Shown here: one piece after another, positions 9,087 to 16,949 of the stretch
How the letters are laid out: every line of letters begins with the position of its first letter
Numbering within the stretch: position 1 is the first letter of the stretch
DNA from: Cuneatibacter sp. NSJ-177
GTDB lineage: Bacteria; Bacillota; Clostridia; Lachnospirales; Lachnospiraceae
Reading direction: 5' to 3'
Assembly (NCBI RefSeq): GCF_022867805.1
Contig: NZ_JALIFO010000006.1
Span: 310,001-374,000 of the forward strand
DNA length: 64,000 nt
Position numbers and translations under genes: made by a program
The notes under the pieces: model-generated
What the model saw: only the letters and a program-made list of their open reading frames with translations
Told to the model about the DNA's origin: nothing
The model's database searches: none

Positions 9087-9143
9087 TTGACAAAGACGGG
9101 AAAAGGTGATACATTACTAACGAAAAAGTTAGAAGTATCTAAC
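9087..9143 (+). promoter_or_regulatory. feoAB promoter with DtxR/IdeR-like dyad operators
   Basis: TTGACA (9087-9092) and TACATT (9110-9115) are 17 bp apart. Just downstream are three half-sites: CTAAC (9117-9121), GTTAG (9128-9132) and CTAAC (9139-9143), forming the perfect dyad GTTAGA-AGTA-TCTAAC (9128-9143) and a second dyad CTAAC-N6-GTTAG. GTTAG/CTAAC dyads are the style of DtxR-family iron and manganese repressors, and a site placed at the transcription start would block transcription when metal is plentiful. The regulator is inferred. Confidence 0.75.
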
Positions 9144-9158
9144 TTGGGGAGAGATGAA

Positions 9159-9386
9159 ATGAAATTATCGGATGGAGTCATGGGAAAGACTTACCTGGTG
9201 GTACGGGTGGAGGTGGCGGAGCGCATCACCCGGCGTCTGGAGGCTTTGGGAATCAACGAAGGAATTCCGGTGCTGGTCATGAACCGGAAAAAGAACGGCA
9301 CGGTGATTATTAAAGTGCGGGGAACTTGGCTGGCGCTCGGAACCAAAATCGCGTCAGGAATAGAGGTAAAGGAGGCAGCGGAATGA
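9159..9386 (+). CDS. feoA: Ferrous iron transport protein A
   Basis: 75-residue SH3-like FeoA domain (LSDGVMGKTYLVVRVE, RLEALGINEGIPVLVMNRKKNGTVIIKVRGTWLALG). FeoA is a small cytoplasmic partner needed for FeoB activity. The ATG at 9159 follows GGGGAG and gives the standard length; an in-frame start further upstream would place the promoter and operator inside the coding region. Its stop overlaps the feoB start as ATGA. Confidence 0.92.
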   Translation: MKLSDGVMGKTYLVVRVEVAERITRRLEALGINEGIPVLVMNRKKNGTVIIKVRGTWLALGTKIASGIEVKEAAE

Positions 9387-11377
9387 GCGAACAGGTCATC
9401 ACGGTTGGCTTTGTCGGAAATCCGAACTGCGGAAAGACAACCTTGTTCAATGCCTACACCGGCGCAAATTTAAAGGTGGCCAACTGGCCCGGCGTTACGG
9501 TAGAGCGCATGGAAGGCGCAGCCTATTATAAAGGCCACAAGCTGCGGCTGATCGATTTGCCCGGCATCTACAGCCTGACCTCCTATTCCATCGAAGAGCG
9601 GGTGGCGCGGAAATGTATTATGGAAGAGGAGATCGACGTGATCGTGAACATCGTGGACGCCTCTTCCCTGGAACGGAATCTTTACCTGACCATGCAGCTT
9701 TTGGAATTTCGAAAACCCGTGGTTCTGGCGCTCAACATGATGGATATTGTGCAGGAACGAGGCATGGAGATCGACACCCACAGACTTCCGGAAATGCTGG
9801 GCGGGATCCCTGTCGTACCGGTGTCCGCCCGAAAGCGGATGGGGTTGGATGTGCTGCTGCACGCGGTGGTCCACCATTATGAAGAAGGCCCCCACGAAAA
9901 GGTGGTAACCTACACCAAAGGCATCGAAGCGAAGCTGGAAAAGGTCGAAAAGGCCCTGGCGGATAGGTATGGGGAAGTGTCCAACCCTCGCTGGGTGGCG
10001 ATCAAACTTTTGGAGCAGGACGAGGAGATCGGGAAGCTCTATCCTCTGGATCTGCCGGATGTATTGGATAAAAGCTATGAAAAACGGATCATCAATGAAA
10101 AATATGCGTACATAGAAGAGGTGGTGGACGAATGCCTGTTTAACCGGGAAAGCGCCGCGGCGTCTACGGAGAAAGCAGACCGTTACCTGACGCACCGGAT
10201 TTTCGGGATCCCGATTTTTCTTGGCATTTTAGCGGTCGTATTTTTCCTGACCTTTACAGTCGGCGATTTTTTAAAGGGATATTTTGAGATGGGGCTGGAA
10301 TGGTTTTCCGGCAGCCTGATGAATGTCCTCGGCGGAATCGGTGTCTCGGACTGGCTGATTTCCCTGGTGGTGGACGGCATCGTGGCCGGAGTCGGGGGGA
10401 TTTTGACCTTCCTTCCCAACATTGTGATTTTGTTTTTGGCGCTGGCCTTTTTGGAGGACAGCGGATATATGGCCAGAGTGGCTTATGTGATGAATGAGGT
10501 GATGGGATCGGTCGGCCTGTCCGGAAAAGCGTTTTTGCCGATGATCTTGGGCTTTGGATGTACGGTGCCCGCCATCATGGCAAGCCGCGGGCTGGAAAAT
10601 GAGAAAGACCGGAGGCGGACTATGATGGTAACACCTTTTATGTCCTGCTCGGCGAGACTTCCGATCTACGTCCTGTTTGCCCATATCTTTTTTGGAAAGT
10701 ATGCAATGATCGCCGCTTACTCCTTGTACGTCATCGGGGTGCTGGTAGCGATTTTGGTGGCAAAGATCGCCAATAAGCTGTATCCGCTTCCGGAAGAAAA
10801 TGCGCTTTTGATCGAGCTTCCGGCTTACAAGATGCCGAATCCCCATACGGTTTTCATCTATGTCTGGGAGAAGGTGAAGGATTATCTGACCAAGGCGGGA
10901 ACCGTGATTTTCGTGGTATCTATTTTCCTGTGGTTCCTGCTGAATTATAACCTCCATGGACCGGCGGAGGACGTGTCGGTCAGTTTCGGCGCATATTTGG
11001 GACGTATCCTGGTTCCTTTGTTAAAACCGGCGGGGCTCGGTATGTGGCAGATCGCCGTGGCGCTGCTGTGCGGTCTGTCGGCAAAGGAGGTCGTGGTCTC
11101 CAGCTGCGCTGTATTGTTTGCCGTCAGCAACATCAATTCCAGCGCCGGGATGGCGGAGCTGGGAGCGGCCTTGGGGGCCGGGGGCTTCGGCCCGGTCAAT
11201 GCCTATGCCTTCCTGGTCTTTTGCCTGCTGTACACTCCGTGCGCAGCGGCGATCGGCACGATCCAGAGGGAAAGCCATTCCTGGAAGTTTACCGTCAAAC
11301 AGGTCCTATTCCAGCTGGCGCTGGCTTGGGCGGCGGCTGTCCTTGTATTCCAGGCAGGGAGTTTGATCTTTGGATAA
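9383..11377 (+). CDS. feoB: Ferrous iron transporter FeoB
   Basis: 664 residues. The N-terminal G domain shows G1 GNPNCGKTTLFN, the switch NWPGVTVE, G3 DLPGIYSL and G4 NMMD; a helical domain follows to about residue 260, then a membrane domain with two Gate motifs (GFGCTVPAIMASR and CSARLPIYVL; CGLSAKEVVVSS). FeoB imports Fe(II) across the cytoplasmic membrane. The ATG at 9383 follows AAAGGAGG. FeoC is not present. It is expected to be induced at low iron through the upstream dyads. Confidence 0.97.
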   Translation: MSEQVITVGFVGNPNCGKTTLFNAYTGANLKVANWPGVTVERMEGAAYYKGHKLRLIDLPGIYSLTSYSIEERVARKCIMEEEIDVIVNIVDASSLERNLYLTMQLLEFRKPVVLALNMMDIVQERGMEIDTHRLPEMLGGIPVVPVSARKRMGLDVLLHAVVHHYEEGPHEKVVTYTKGIEAKLEKVEKALADRYGEVSNPRWVAIKLLEQDEEIGKLYPLDLPDVLDKSYEKRIINEKYAYIEEVVDECLFNRESAAASTEKADRYLTHRIFGIPIFLGILAVVFFLTFTVGDFLKGYFEMGLEWFSGSLMNVLGGIGVSDWLISLVVDGIVAGVGGILTFLPNIVILFLALAFLEDSGYMARVAYVMNEVMGSVGLSGKAFLPMILGFGCTVPAIMASRGLENEKDRRRTMMVTPFMSCSARLPIYVLFAHIFFGKYAMIAAYSLYVIGVLVAILVAKIANKLYPLPEENALLIELPAYKMPNPHTVFIYVWEKVKDYLTKAGTVIFVVSIFLWFLLNYNLHGPAEDVSVSFGAYLGRILVPLLKPAGLGMWQIAVALLCGLSAKEVVVSSCAVLFAVSNINSSAGMAELGAALGAGGFGPVNAYAFLVFCLLYTPCAAAIGTIQRESHSWKFTVKQVLFQLALAWAAAVLVFQAGSLIFG

Positions 11378-11378
11378 G

Positions 11379-11431
11379 AAAAAAGCAGCGTGTGTCACAG
11401 CCTAACCGGGCATGACGCACGCTGCTTTTTC
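11379..11431. terminator. Bidirectional terminator between feoB and the lgt-like gene
   Basis: A stem of about 17 bp (AAAAAGCAGCGTG at 11380-11392 with CACGCTGCTTTTT at 11418-11430, extended inward by TGTCA/TGACG) has A runs on one side and T runs on the other, so it can stop transcription from both directions. It overlaps the 3' end of the minus-strand gene. Confidence 0.85.
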
Positions 11432-12210
11432 GTCCTTGACCTGAATAAGAAAACCAACGCGGCTCCCGCTGTCAGGACCGCAATCCATTGGGAAGTGGAG
11501 AGGCCGAAAAAGATTTTCCGAAGGTCATCGTCACCCCGCAGGAATTCCAGGAAAAACCGAGCGATCCCGTAGAGGAGGAGATAAAGGGCCAAGAGCCTGC
11601 CCTTTTCTTTCTTCCTCTGGTACAAGGTGTATAAAAAGAAAAAAAGAAGCAGTTCGGACAGGGCTTCTGCCAGCTGAACCGGAAAACGGTTTACTCCGTT
11701 GGCGCCTGGGATCAGAGACCGGCGGAACGTGATGCCGAAGGAACATTCGGCCCCGTAACAGCAACCGGCCAGAAAACAGCCGATTCTTGCCACGGAATGA
11801 AATAAGGGAATCGAACAGGCGGCAATGTCCAGAAACAAAACACGGTCATAATCCGGTTTTCGTTTCAAAAACAAAAGACCGGCTGCCATACCGCCCAGGA
11901 GGCCGCCATAGAAGACGGAGCCGCCGAAAATGGCGATCAGGTACGGCAGTAAGTTTCCGGAGGAGAGAATCTGCCCGATATGCCGGACGGTAAAACGGAT
12001 TTCCTCCCAGTGAATCAAACCGTAGAGCAGGTGGCTCCCGATCAGGACGCCGGTTGCGGACCAGAGCAGAAATTCAATCATGTAGAAGGCGTGCACGCCC
12101 TGCTTTCTCGCCAGGCGGTCGGCGAACAGCAAGGTCAAAATAGCGCCGGCCGCCGCCGTCAGCGGGTACATCTCAATGGTTTTTCCAAACAGAGTGAACG
12201 AAGGGAACAT
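11395..12210 (-). CDS. Lgt-like prolipoprotein diacylglyceryl transferase family protein
   Basis: 271 residues, about seven hydrophobic segments. The region ARIGCFLAGCCYG aligns with the Lgt signature (normally GRIGNFxNxE), and GGSVFYGGLLGG stands at the usual HGG position. Lgt attaches diacylglycerol to lipobox cysteines. The signature region here has three cysteines, and tyrosine replaces the key histidine of E. coli Lgt, so this may be a paralogue with another lipid-transfer role. It is preceded by a DUF4190 gene 6 bp upstream in the same operon. Confidence 0.75.
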   Translation of the reverse strand: MFPSFTLFGKTIEMYPLTAAAGAILTLLFADRLARKQGVHAFYMIEFLLWSATGVLIGSHLLYGLIHWEEIRFTVRHIGQILSSGNLLPYLIAIFGGSVFYGGLLGGMAAGLLFLKRKPDYDRVLFLDIAACSIPLFHSVARIGCFLAGCCYGAECSFGITFRRSLIPGANGVNRFPVQLAEALSELLLFFFLYTLYQRKKEKGRLLALYLLLYGIARFFLEFLRGDDDLRKIFFGLSTSQWIAVLTAGAALVFLFRSRTKKQRASCPVRL

Positions 12211-12216
12211 GACTGC

Positions 12217-12567
12217 TTAATAGAACAGGGCCAGGCTGCTGAGACCGGCGCAAGCACAGGCGGCGCAGGCAAAGACCAGGCCGCAGAGAACCGTCCCGAT
12301 GATTCCCAGAACCAGGCCCGCGGTGGCCATTCCGTTTCTCTGAGGGCCGGTGGCCATTTTGCCGGACCGGATGGAAAACACAATCGCGACGAGGCCGAGA
12401 ACCAGGCCGACGAAAGCGCCGTAGCTGAGGAAACAGCAAACGACACTGATGATGCCGCAGACCAGAGAAGTGACGGCGGGGCCGCGGGAAGGATCATCCT
12501 GCGGGCTGCCGTATGGCGGCTTGCCGCCGTTTAAGGGAGCTCCGGTTTGAGGGTCAAAATTTGCCAT
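12217..12567 (-). CDS. DUF4190-type small membrane protein
   Basis: 116 residues: a polar, glycine/proline-rich N terminus (residues 1-30), then two hydrophobic helices (about 32-64 and 80-112) separated by RSGKMATGPQRNGMATAGL, the DUF4190 pattern. AGGAGAAAT precedes the ATG. The second helix carries a cysteine/alanine cluster (CGLVFACAACACAG). Function unknown; cotranscribed with the Lgt-like gene 6 bp downstream. Confidence 0.75.
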   Translation of the reverse strand: MANFDPQTGAPLNGGKPPYGSPQDDPSRGPAVTSLVCGIISVVCCFLSYGAFVGLVLGLVAIVFSIRSGKMATGPQRNGMATAGLVLGIIGTVLCGLVFACAACACAGLSSLALFY

Positions 12568-12737
12568 AGCATTTCTCCTTTTTTCTCACAAAATGGTGGA
12601 CTTTCCTTGATTATCGTAGCATTTTGGTCAGAAAAAGTCAATCCGATTCTATCTGTGGTTCCTTATCGGCCTAAGACGCAGAAAAGCATAAAATAACATA
12701 AAAGGGAAACAATGAAAGAAAACAGAAGGAGTTTTTT

Positions 12738-13166
12738 ATGTGGGGAATTTTGATTTCTATGCTTTCCGGCGCGCTGATGAGTATCCAGGGCGTCTTTAAC
12801 ACAGGTGTGACGGAGAAAACAAGCGTCTGGGTTGCGGCCGGTTGGGTGCAGCTGACAGCTTTTCTGGCCTGCGTGGTGGCCTGGTTTGTGACCGGACGGC
12901 CTTCGGTCGGCGCGATTACCGGTGTGCATCCCAGGTATTTGCTTCTGGGAGGTATTTTTGGGGCTGCCATCACATATACCGTTATACAGGGAATGTCGGC
13001 GCTGGGACCGGCCAAAGCCGTACTCCTGATCGTGGTGGCGCAGCTGGCGGTCGCCTACCTGATCGAACTGTTCGGCTTGTTTGGATCCGACAAGGTGGAA
13101 TTCCAGCTCCATAAGCTGATCGGCCTGGCGATTGCCGTAGCTGGAATTATTATTTTTCAAAAGTAA
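12738..13166 (+). CDS. DMT-superfamily transporter of the YdcZ (DUF606) type
   Basis: 142 residues with about five hydrophobic helices and the family start MWGILISMLSGALMSIQG. YdcZ proteins are half-size drug/metabolite-type transporters that probably act as dimers; substrates are unknown. AAGGAG precedes the ATG by 7 bases. It stands alone between the divergent DUF4190 gene and comEA. Confidence 0.85.
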   Translation: MWGILISMLSGALMSIQGVFNTGVTEKTSVWVAAGWVQLTAFLACVVAWFVTGRPSVGAITGVHPRYLLLGGIFGAAITYTVIQGMSALGPAKAVLLIVVAQLAVAYLIELFGLFGSDKVEFQLHKLIGLAIAVAGIIIFQK

Positions 13167-13249
13167 GGGTTGTAAAAATCGTAATAATTTTGTAAAATAT
13201 TGATAGGCAGAAGAGAATCCGGCCTCCGTCAATCGTCAGGAGGCGCAGG

Positions 13250-13858
13250 ATGATCGAAAAAAAGAAATGGTTACAATGGTTGGGCGGACTGCTGATGCTG
13301 GCGGCAGGAATTCTTTACAGCTGCGGGAATCAGCAGTCGGAAGAGTTTGTGATACCGGACCCAATATCAAGTGAATGCGAAGAGACACAGGGGGGCACAA
13401 AAGCCGGCGCAGAGCAAGAGACGGTATTTGTCCATGTGTGCGGCGCGGTGAATGCTCCCGGTGTGTATGAACTTCCGGCCGGCAGCCGGTACCAGGATGC
13501 GGTCCAGGCGGCCGGCGGGTTTTCCGGTGAGGCGGATTCCACTTATTTGAATTTGGCTACGGTGATTTCCGATGGAGAACAGTTAGCGGTGCCGACAGTC
13601 CAGGAGGCAGCCTCCCGGCGGGAGGGCGGGCCGCGGCCGGCCGAGGATGACGGCCGGGTGGATCTAAACCAGGCCGGGAAAGAGGAGCTGATGACACTCC
13701 CTGGGATCGGGGAAGTGCGGGCGGAGGCTATCCTTTCCTACCGGAATGCCCACGGGCCCTTTTCGAGCGTGGAAGAGTTGATGAAGGTCTCCGGGATCAA
13801 GGCGAGTACCTTCGAGAAAATAAAAGAGAAAGTTAAAGTGGGGAGTAGCGATGGCTAG
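13250..13858 (+). CDS. comEA: Competence protein ComEA (SLBB plus helix-hairpin-helix)
   Basis: 202 residues: an N-terminal membrane anchor (residues 8-24), an SLBB domain (VFVHVCGAVNAPGVYELPAGSRYQDAVQAAGG) and two C-terminal helix-hairpin-helix motifs (VDLNQAGKEELMTLPGIGEVRAEAIL and VEELMKVSGI). ComEA is the membrane-bound receptor for double-stranded DNA during uptake. AGGAGG precedes the ATG. It overlaps the following response regulator by 8 bp and shares an apparent operon with comEC further downstream. Confidence 0.92.
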   Translation: MIEKKKWLQWLGGLLMLAAGILYSCGNQQSEEFVIPDPISSECEETQGGTKAGAEQETVFVHVCGAVNAPGVYELPAGSRYQDAVQAAGGFSGEADSTYLNLATVISDGEQLAVPTVQEAASRREGGPRPAEDDGRVDLNQAGKEELMTLPGIGEVRAEAILSYRNAHGPFSSVEELMKVSGIKASTFEKIKEKVKVGSSDG

Positions 13859-14543
13859 CAAGGTTTTGGTGGTGGACGATGAAAAACTGATCGTCAAAGG
13901 GATCCGCTTCAGTCTGGAACAGGACGGGATGGAAGTCGACTGCGCTTACGACGGGGAAGAAGCGCTGAAGATGGCGAAGCAGACCGAGTACGATGTGGTT
14001 TTGCTGGATCTGATGCTGCCGGTGATGGACGGTCTGGAGGTATGCCAGCAGATCCGGGAATTTTCGGATATGCCGATTATCATGCTGACCGCAAAAAGCG
14101 ATGACATGGATAAAATTATGGGATTGGAATACGGGGCGGACGATTATATCACCAAGCCCTTTAATATCCTTGAGGTGAAAGCTAGGATCAAGGCGATTAT
14201 CCGCCGGAATTCAAAAAATAAGCAGAAAGAGGCGGCGAGCAGCAAGAAGATCTCGGCCGGCGACCTGGAGCTCGACATCGACAGCCGCCGGGTTTTTTCC
14301 AAAGGAAAAGAAATCAATCTGACGGCGAAGGAATTCGATCTGTTGGAGCTTCTCTTGACGAATCCCGGAAAGGTTTACAGCAGAGAGCAGTTGTTGAATA
14401 TCGTGTGGGGTTTTGAGTATCCAGGGGATGTTCGGACCGTGGACGTACACGTGCGGCGTCTGCGGGAGAAGATCGAGGAGAATCCAAGTGATCCGCACTA
14501 TGTCTATACGAAGTGGGGTGTCGGTTATTTCTACAAAAACTAG
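13851..14543 (+). CDS. OmpR/PhoB-family response regulator (WalR-like)
   Basis: 230 residues: a receiver domain with the acidic pair at DDE (residues 9-11), phospho-acceptor Asp in LLDLMLPVMDG (about residue 53), Thr in LTAKS and Lys in TKPF, then an OmpR-type winged helix (EINLTAKEFDLLELLLTNPGKVYSREQLLNIVWG). The wording is close to WalR/YycF regulators of cell-wall metabolism. It begins inside comEA and is followed by its kinase, placing a two-component system between the two DNA-uptake genes. Confidence 0.93.
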   Translation: MASKVLVVDDEKLIVKGIRFSLEQDGMEVDCAYDGEEALKMAKQTEYDVVLLDLMLPVMDGLEVCQQIREFSDMPIIMLTAKSDDMDKIMGLEYGADDYITKPFNILEVKARIKAIIRRNSKNKQKEAASSKKISAGDLELDIDSRRVFSKGKEINLTAKEFDLLELLLTNPGKVYSREQLLNIVWGFEYPGDVRTVDVHVRRLREKIEENPSDPHYVYTKWGVGYFYKN

Positions 14544-16026
14544 GACAAAAAAAAGACGGTCCGCCAGCCTGCGGGTCCGTCTCTTTCTTATTATGCTGTT
14601 TCTGGCCTGCGCGCCGTTTTTGGTGATCAATGTTGTGATGATGGTATCCGCCGACGAGATCGAAGTGGAGACGGAGGTCAGCGAGATGAAGGGACAGGCA
14701 TTGATCCTGGCCAACCAGCTCTCCACCGTGGATTACATAAATAATCCTTACAATGCGACGATGAACGCGGTGCTAAAGCAGGCGGCGGACATGTGGGGCG
14801 GAAGAATTTTGATCGTCAATGATTCCTACCGGGTGGTGAGGGATACCTACATCAGCGACGAGGGGAAATACAATATCTCCGAGCTGGTGATGAAGGGGAT
14901 GGCCGGACAGAGCAGCAGCGTGTTCAACAAGGACAAGCAGTTTGTGGAATTTACCCAGCCGATTGTGGTCCGGGAGGAACAGACCGTGACGTTTTCCGGT
15001 TCGGAGGATACCTTGGTCACCGTGAAAAACTCGGATGCCGGGACACGTACCGTCGGAGTCCTTTTGGTGATGGTGGATGCCAGGCCGATCCAGGCGCCGG
15101 TTGAGCAGCTGGGGGAAAAGGTGGTGCTGATGACCTTGATCGCAGCTTGCCTGATCATTCCGCTGGTTCTGATTTTTTCCGGGCATTTGACCAAACCGCT
15201 GCAAAAGCTGGCAAAGGACATTGAAAAAGCAGCCTCAGGCGGGCTGAACTCTCAGGTGGCCGGCGGCCGCTTTGCGGAGACGAAACGGATCAGCGACGCG
15301 TTCAACCACACGCTGAACCGACTGCAGGTGCTGGATCAGTCCCGGCAGGATTTCGTCTCCAATGTGTCCCATGAGTTGAAGACGCCGATTACCTCAATCC
15401 GGGTGCTGGCGGATTCTCTGATGAGCATGGAGGGCGCTCCGGTGGAACTCTATCAGGAGTTTATGGAAGATATCTCCACGGAGATCGATCGGGAAAGCAA
15501 GATTATCGACGACCTCCTTTCCCTGACACGCCTGGAGAACAAGGCCCAGGGCCTTCATATCGCCCAGGTCAATGTCAATGATATGATGGAGCTGATCTTA
15601 AAAAGGCTGCGTCCCATCGCAAAGACAAGAAATATTGAACTTTTGCTTGAAAGTTTCCGGCCTGTGACGGCGGAGATCGACGAAGTCAAGCTTTCCCTTG
15701 CGATTTCCAATCTGGTGGAAAATGCAATCAAGTACAACCGGGATTCCGGCTGGGTGAAGGTTTCTCTGAACGCGGATTACAAATATTTTTACATTAAAGT
15801 TTCGGATTCCGGCTGCGGGATTCCGGAGGATGCGCAGGCCCACATTTTTGAACGTTTTTACCGGGTGGACAAGGCGCGGTCGCGGGAGACCGGGGGAACA
15901 GGGCTCGGACTCTCCATCACAAAGTCCATTGTCACGCTGCACCATGGAGCCATCAAAGTTTACAGCAAAGAAGGGGATGGAACAACTTTTGTGGTTCGGA
16001 TTCCTCTGATCTATATCAAGGAGTAG
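14500..16026 (+). CDS. Sensor histidine kinase (HAMP, HisKA, HATPase)
   Basis: About 508 residues. A first membrane helix follows the basic start (RVRLFLIMLFLACAPFLVINVVMM), then an extracellular sensing region of about 170 residues, a second membrane helix, HAMP, the phospho-acceptor motif FVSNVSHELKTPITSI, and an ATPase domain with N box (NLVENAIKYN), DSGCGIP and GTGLGLSI. It overlaps the response regulator gene. The start is uncertain: ATG at 14500 has no good ribosome binding site, and GTG at 14518 is an alternative. Confidence 0.88.
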   Translation: MSIRSGVSVISTKTRTKKRRSASLRVRLFLIMLFLACAPFLVINVVMMVSADEIEVETEVSEMKGQALILANQLSTVDYINNPYNATMNAVLKQAADMWGGRILIVNDSYRVVRDTYISDEGKYNISELVMKGMAGQSSSVFNKDKQFVEFTQPIVVREEQTVTFSGSEDTLVTVKNSDAGTRTVGVLLVMVDARPIQAPVEQLGEKVVLMTLIAACLIIPLVLIFSGHLTKPLQKLAKDIEKAASGGLNSQVAGGRFAETKRISDAFNHTLNRLQVLDQSRQDFVSNVSHELKTPITSIRVLADSLMSMEGAPVELYQEFMEDISTEIDRESKIIDDLLSLTRLENKAQGLHIAQVNVNDMMELILKRLRPIAKTRNIELLLESFRPVTAEIDEVKLSLAISNLVENAIKYNRDSGWVKVSLNADYKYFYIKVSDSGCGIPEDAQAHIFERFYRVDKARSRETGGTGLGLSITKSIVTLHHGAIKVYSKEGDGTTFVVRIPLIYIKE

Positions 16027-16028
16027 GA

Positions 16029-16949
16029 ATGAAAAAGGTAGGGATTTTTCTGCTGATTCTCCTGCTGATTCCCGGCTGCCGGAAGACGGTGACGGAGGAG
16101 CAGATGGGGGACGACTCGGTATTGGCGTATTATGTGAATGCAGCGATGACCCGGCTGACTGGGGACGCCCACAAGCTGCAGGCTGCGGATTTGAGCGGGC
16201 GGATCGAAGAGCTGTATGCCGTCCTCCAGGAAAGCGGCCACGGCGAGACCGTCGCGGCGGTGCCGGAATCGTTGAAGCTGATCTCCCAGAATGTGGACAG
16301 CCGGATTTTGAGCCTGGATTTGGAAGGCCCCTATTATGAGATGTCCACCGCGTCCCAGGTGATGTGTCTGGCAGCGCTGACAAAAACCATGACCCAGCTG
16401 GAGGAAGTGGATTATATCCGTCTGTCCGTGAACGGCTCTCCGGTGACACAGGGGGAAACGGAGGTCGGCATCCTCCGTTCCGGAATGTTCATGGACGATA
16501 TCAAGGACAATCCGGATTCTTATATCGATACGGAGCTGGTTTTGTATTTTGCCAGTGAAGACGGACGCCAGTTGGTCAAGACCACATTGAGCGTCGGCTA
16601 TCAGTCCGGCAGTTCCTTGGAACGGATCGTCGTGGAACAGCTGCTGCGCGGGCCCCAGGTCAGCGGCGTCAAGGCGACGCTTCCCTCCACCAGCAGCCTG
16701 CTTGGGGTGAACGTGCGGGACGGCATCTGTTATGTGAACTTTGACGATAAATTCATCTCGGATTCTCTCAGCGGAGGATACGATTATATTCCGGTCTATT
16801 CTCTGGTCAATTCACTGACCGAGCTGCCGACGGTGCAGAAGGTACAGTTGATGATCAACAGTAAGACCGACGTCAGTTACAGCGACAACATTTCATTCGC
16901 AGCGCCGTTGGAGCGCAATATGGACTATGTAGGAGGGGAAATCGATTAA
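16029..16949 (+). CDS. GerMN-domain lipoprotein
   Basis: 306 residues with a lipoprotein signal peptide ending in IPGC (lipobox cysteine at residue 17) and a C-terminal GerMN domain (VVEQLLRGP, LPSTSSLLGVNVRDGICYVNFDDKFI). GerMN proteins include the germination factor GerM and lipoproteins paired with kinases, where they may sense or modulate the cell-envelope signal. It follows the kinase stop by 2 bp, so it is probably an accessory of this two-component system. Confidence 0.88.
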   Translation: MKKVGIFLLILLLIPGCRKTVTEEQMGDDSVLAYYVNAAMTRLTGDAHKLQAADLSGRIEELYAVLQESGHGETVAAVPESLKLISQNVDSRILSLDLEGPYYEMSTASQVMCLAALTKTMTQLEEVDYIRLSVNGSPVTQGETEVGILRSGMFMDDIKDNPDSYIDTELVLYFASEDGRQLVKTTLSVGYQSGSSLERIVVEQLLRGPQVSGVKATLPSTSSLLGVNVRDGICYVNFDDKFISDSLSGGYDYIPVYSLVNSLTELPTVQKVQLMINSKTDVSYSDNISFAAPLERNMDYVGGEID

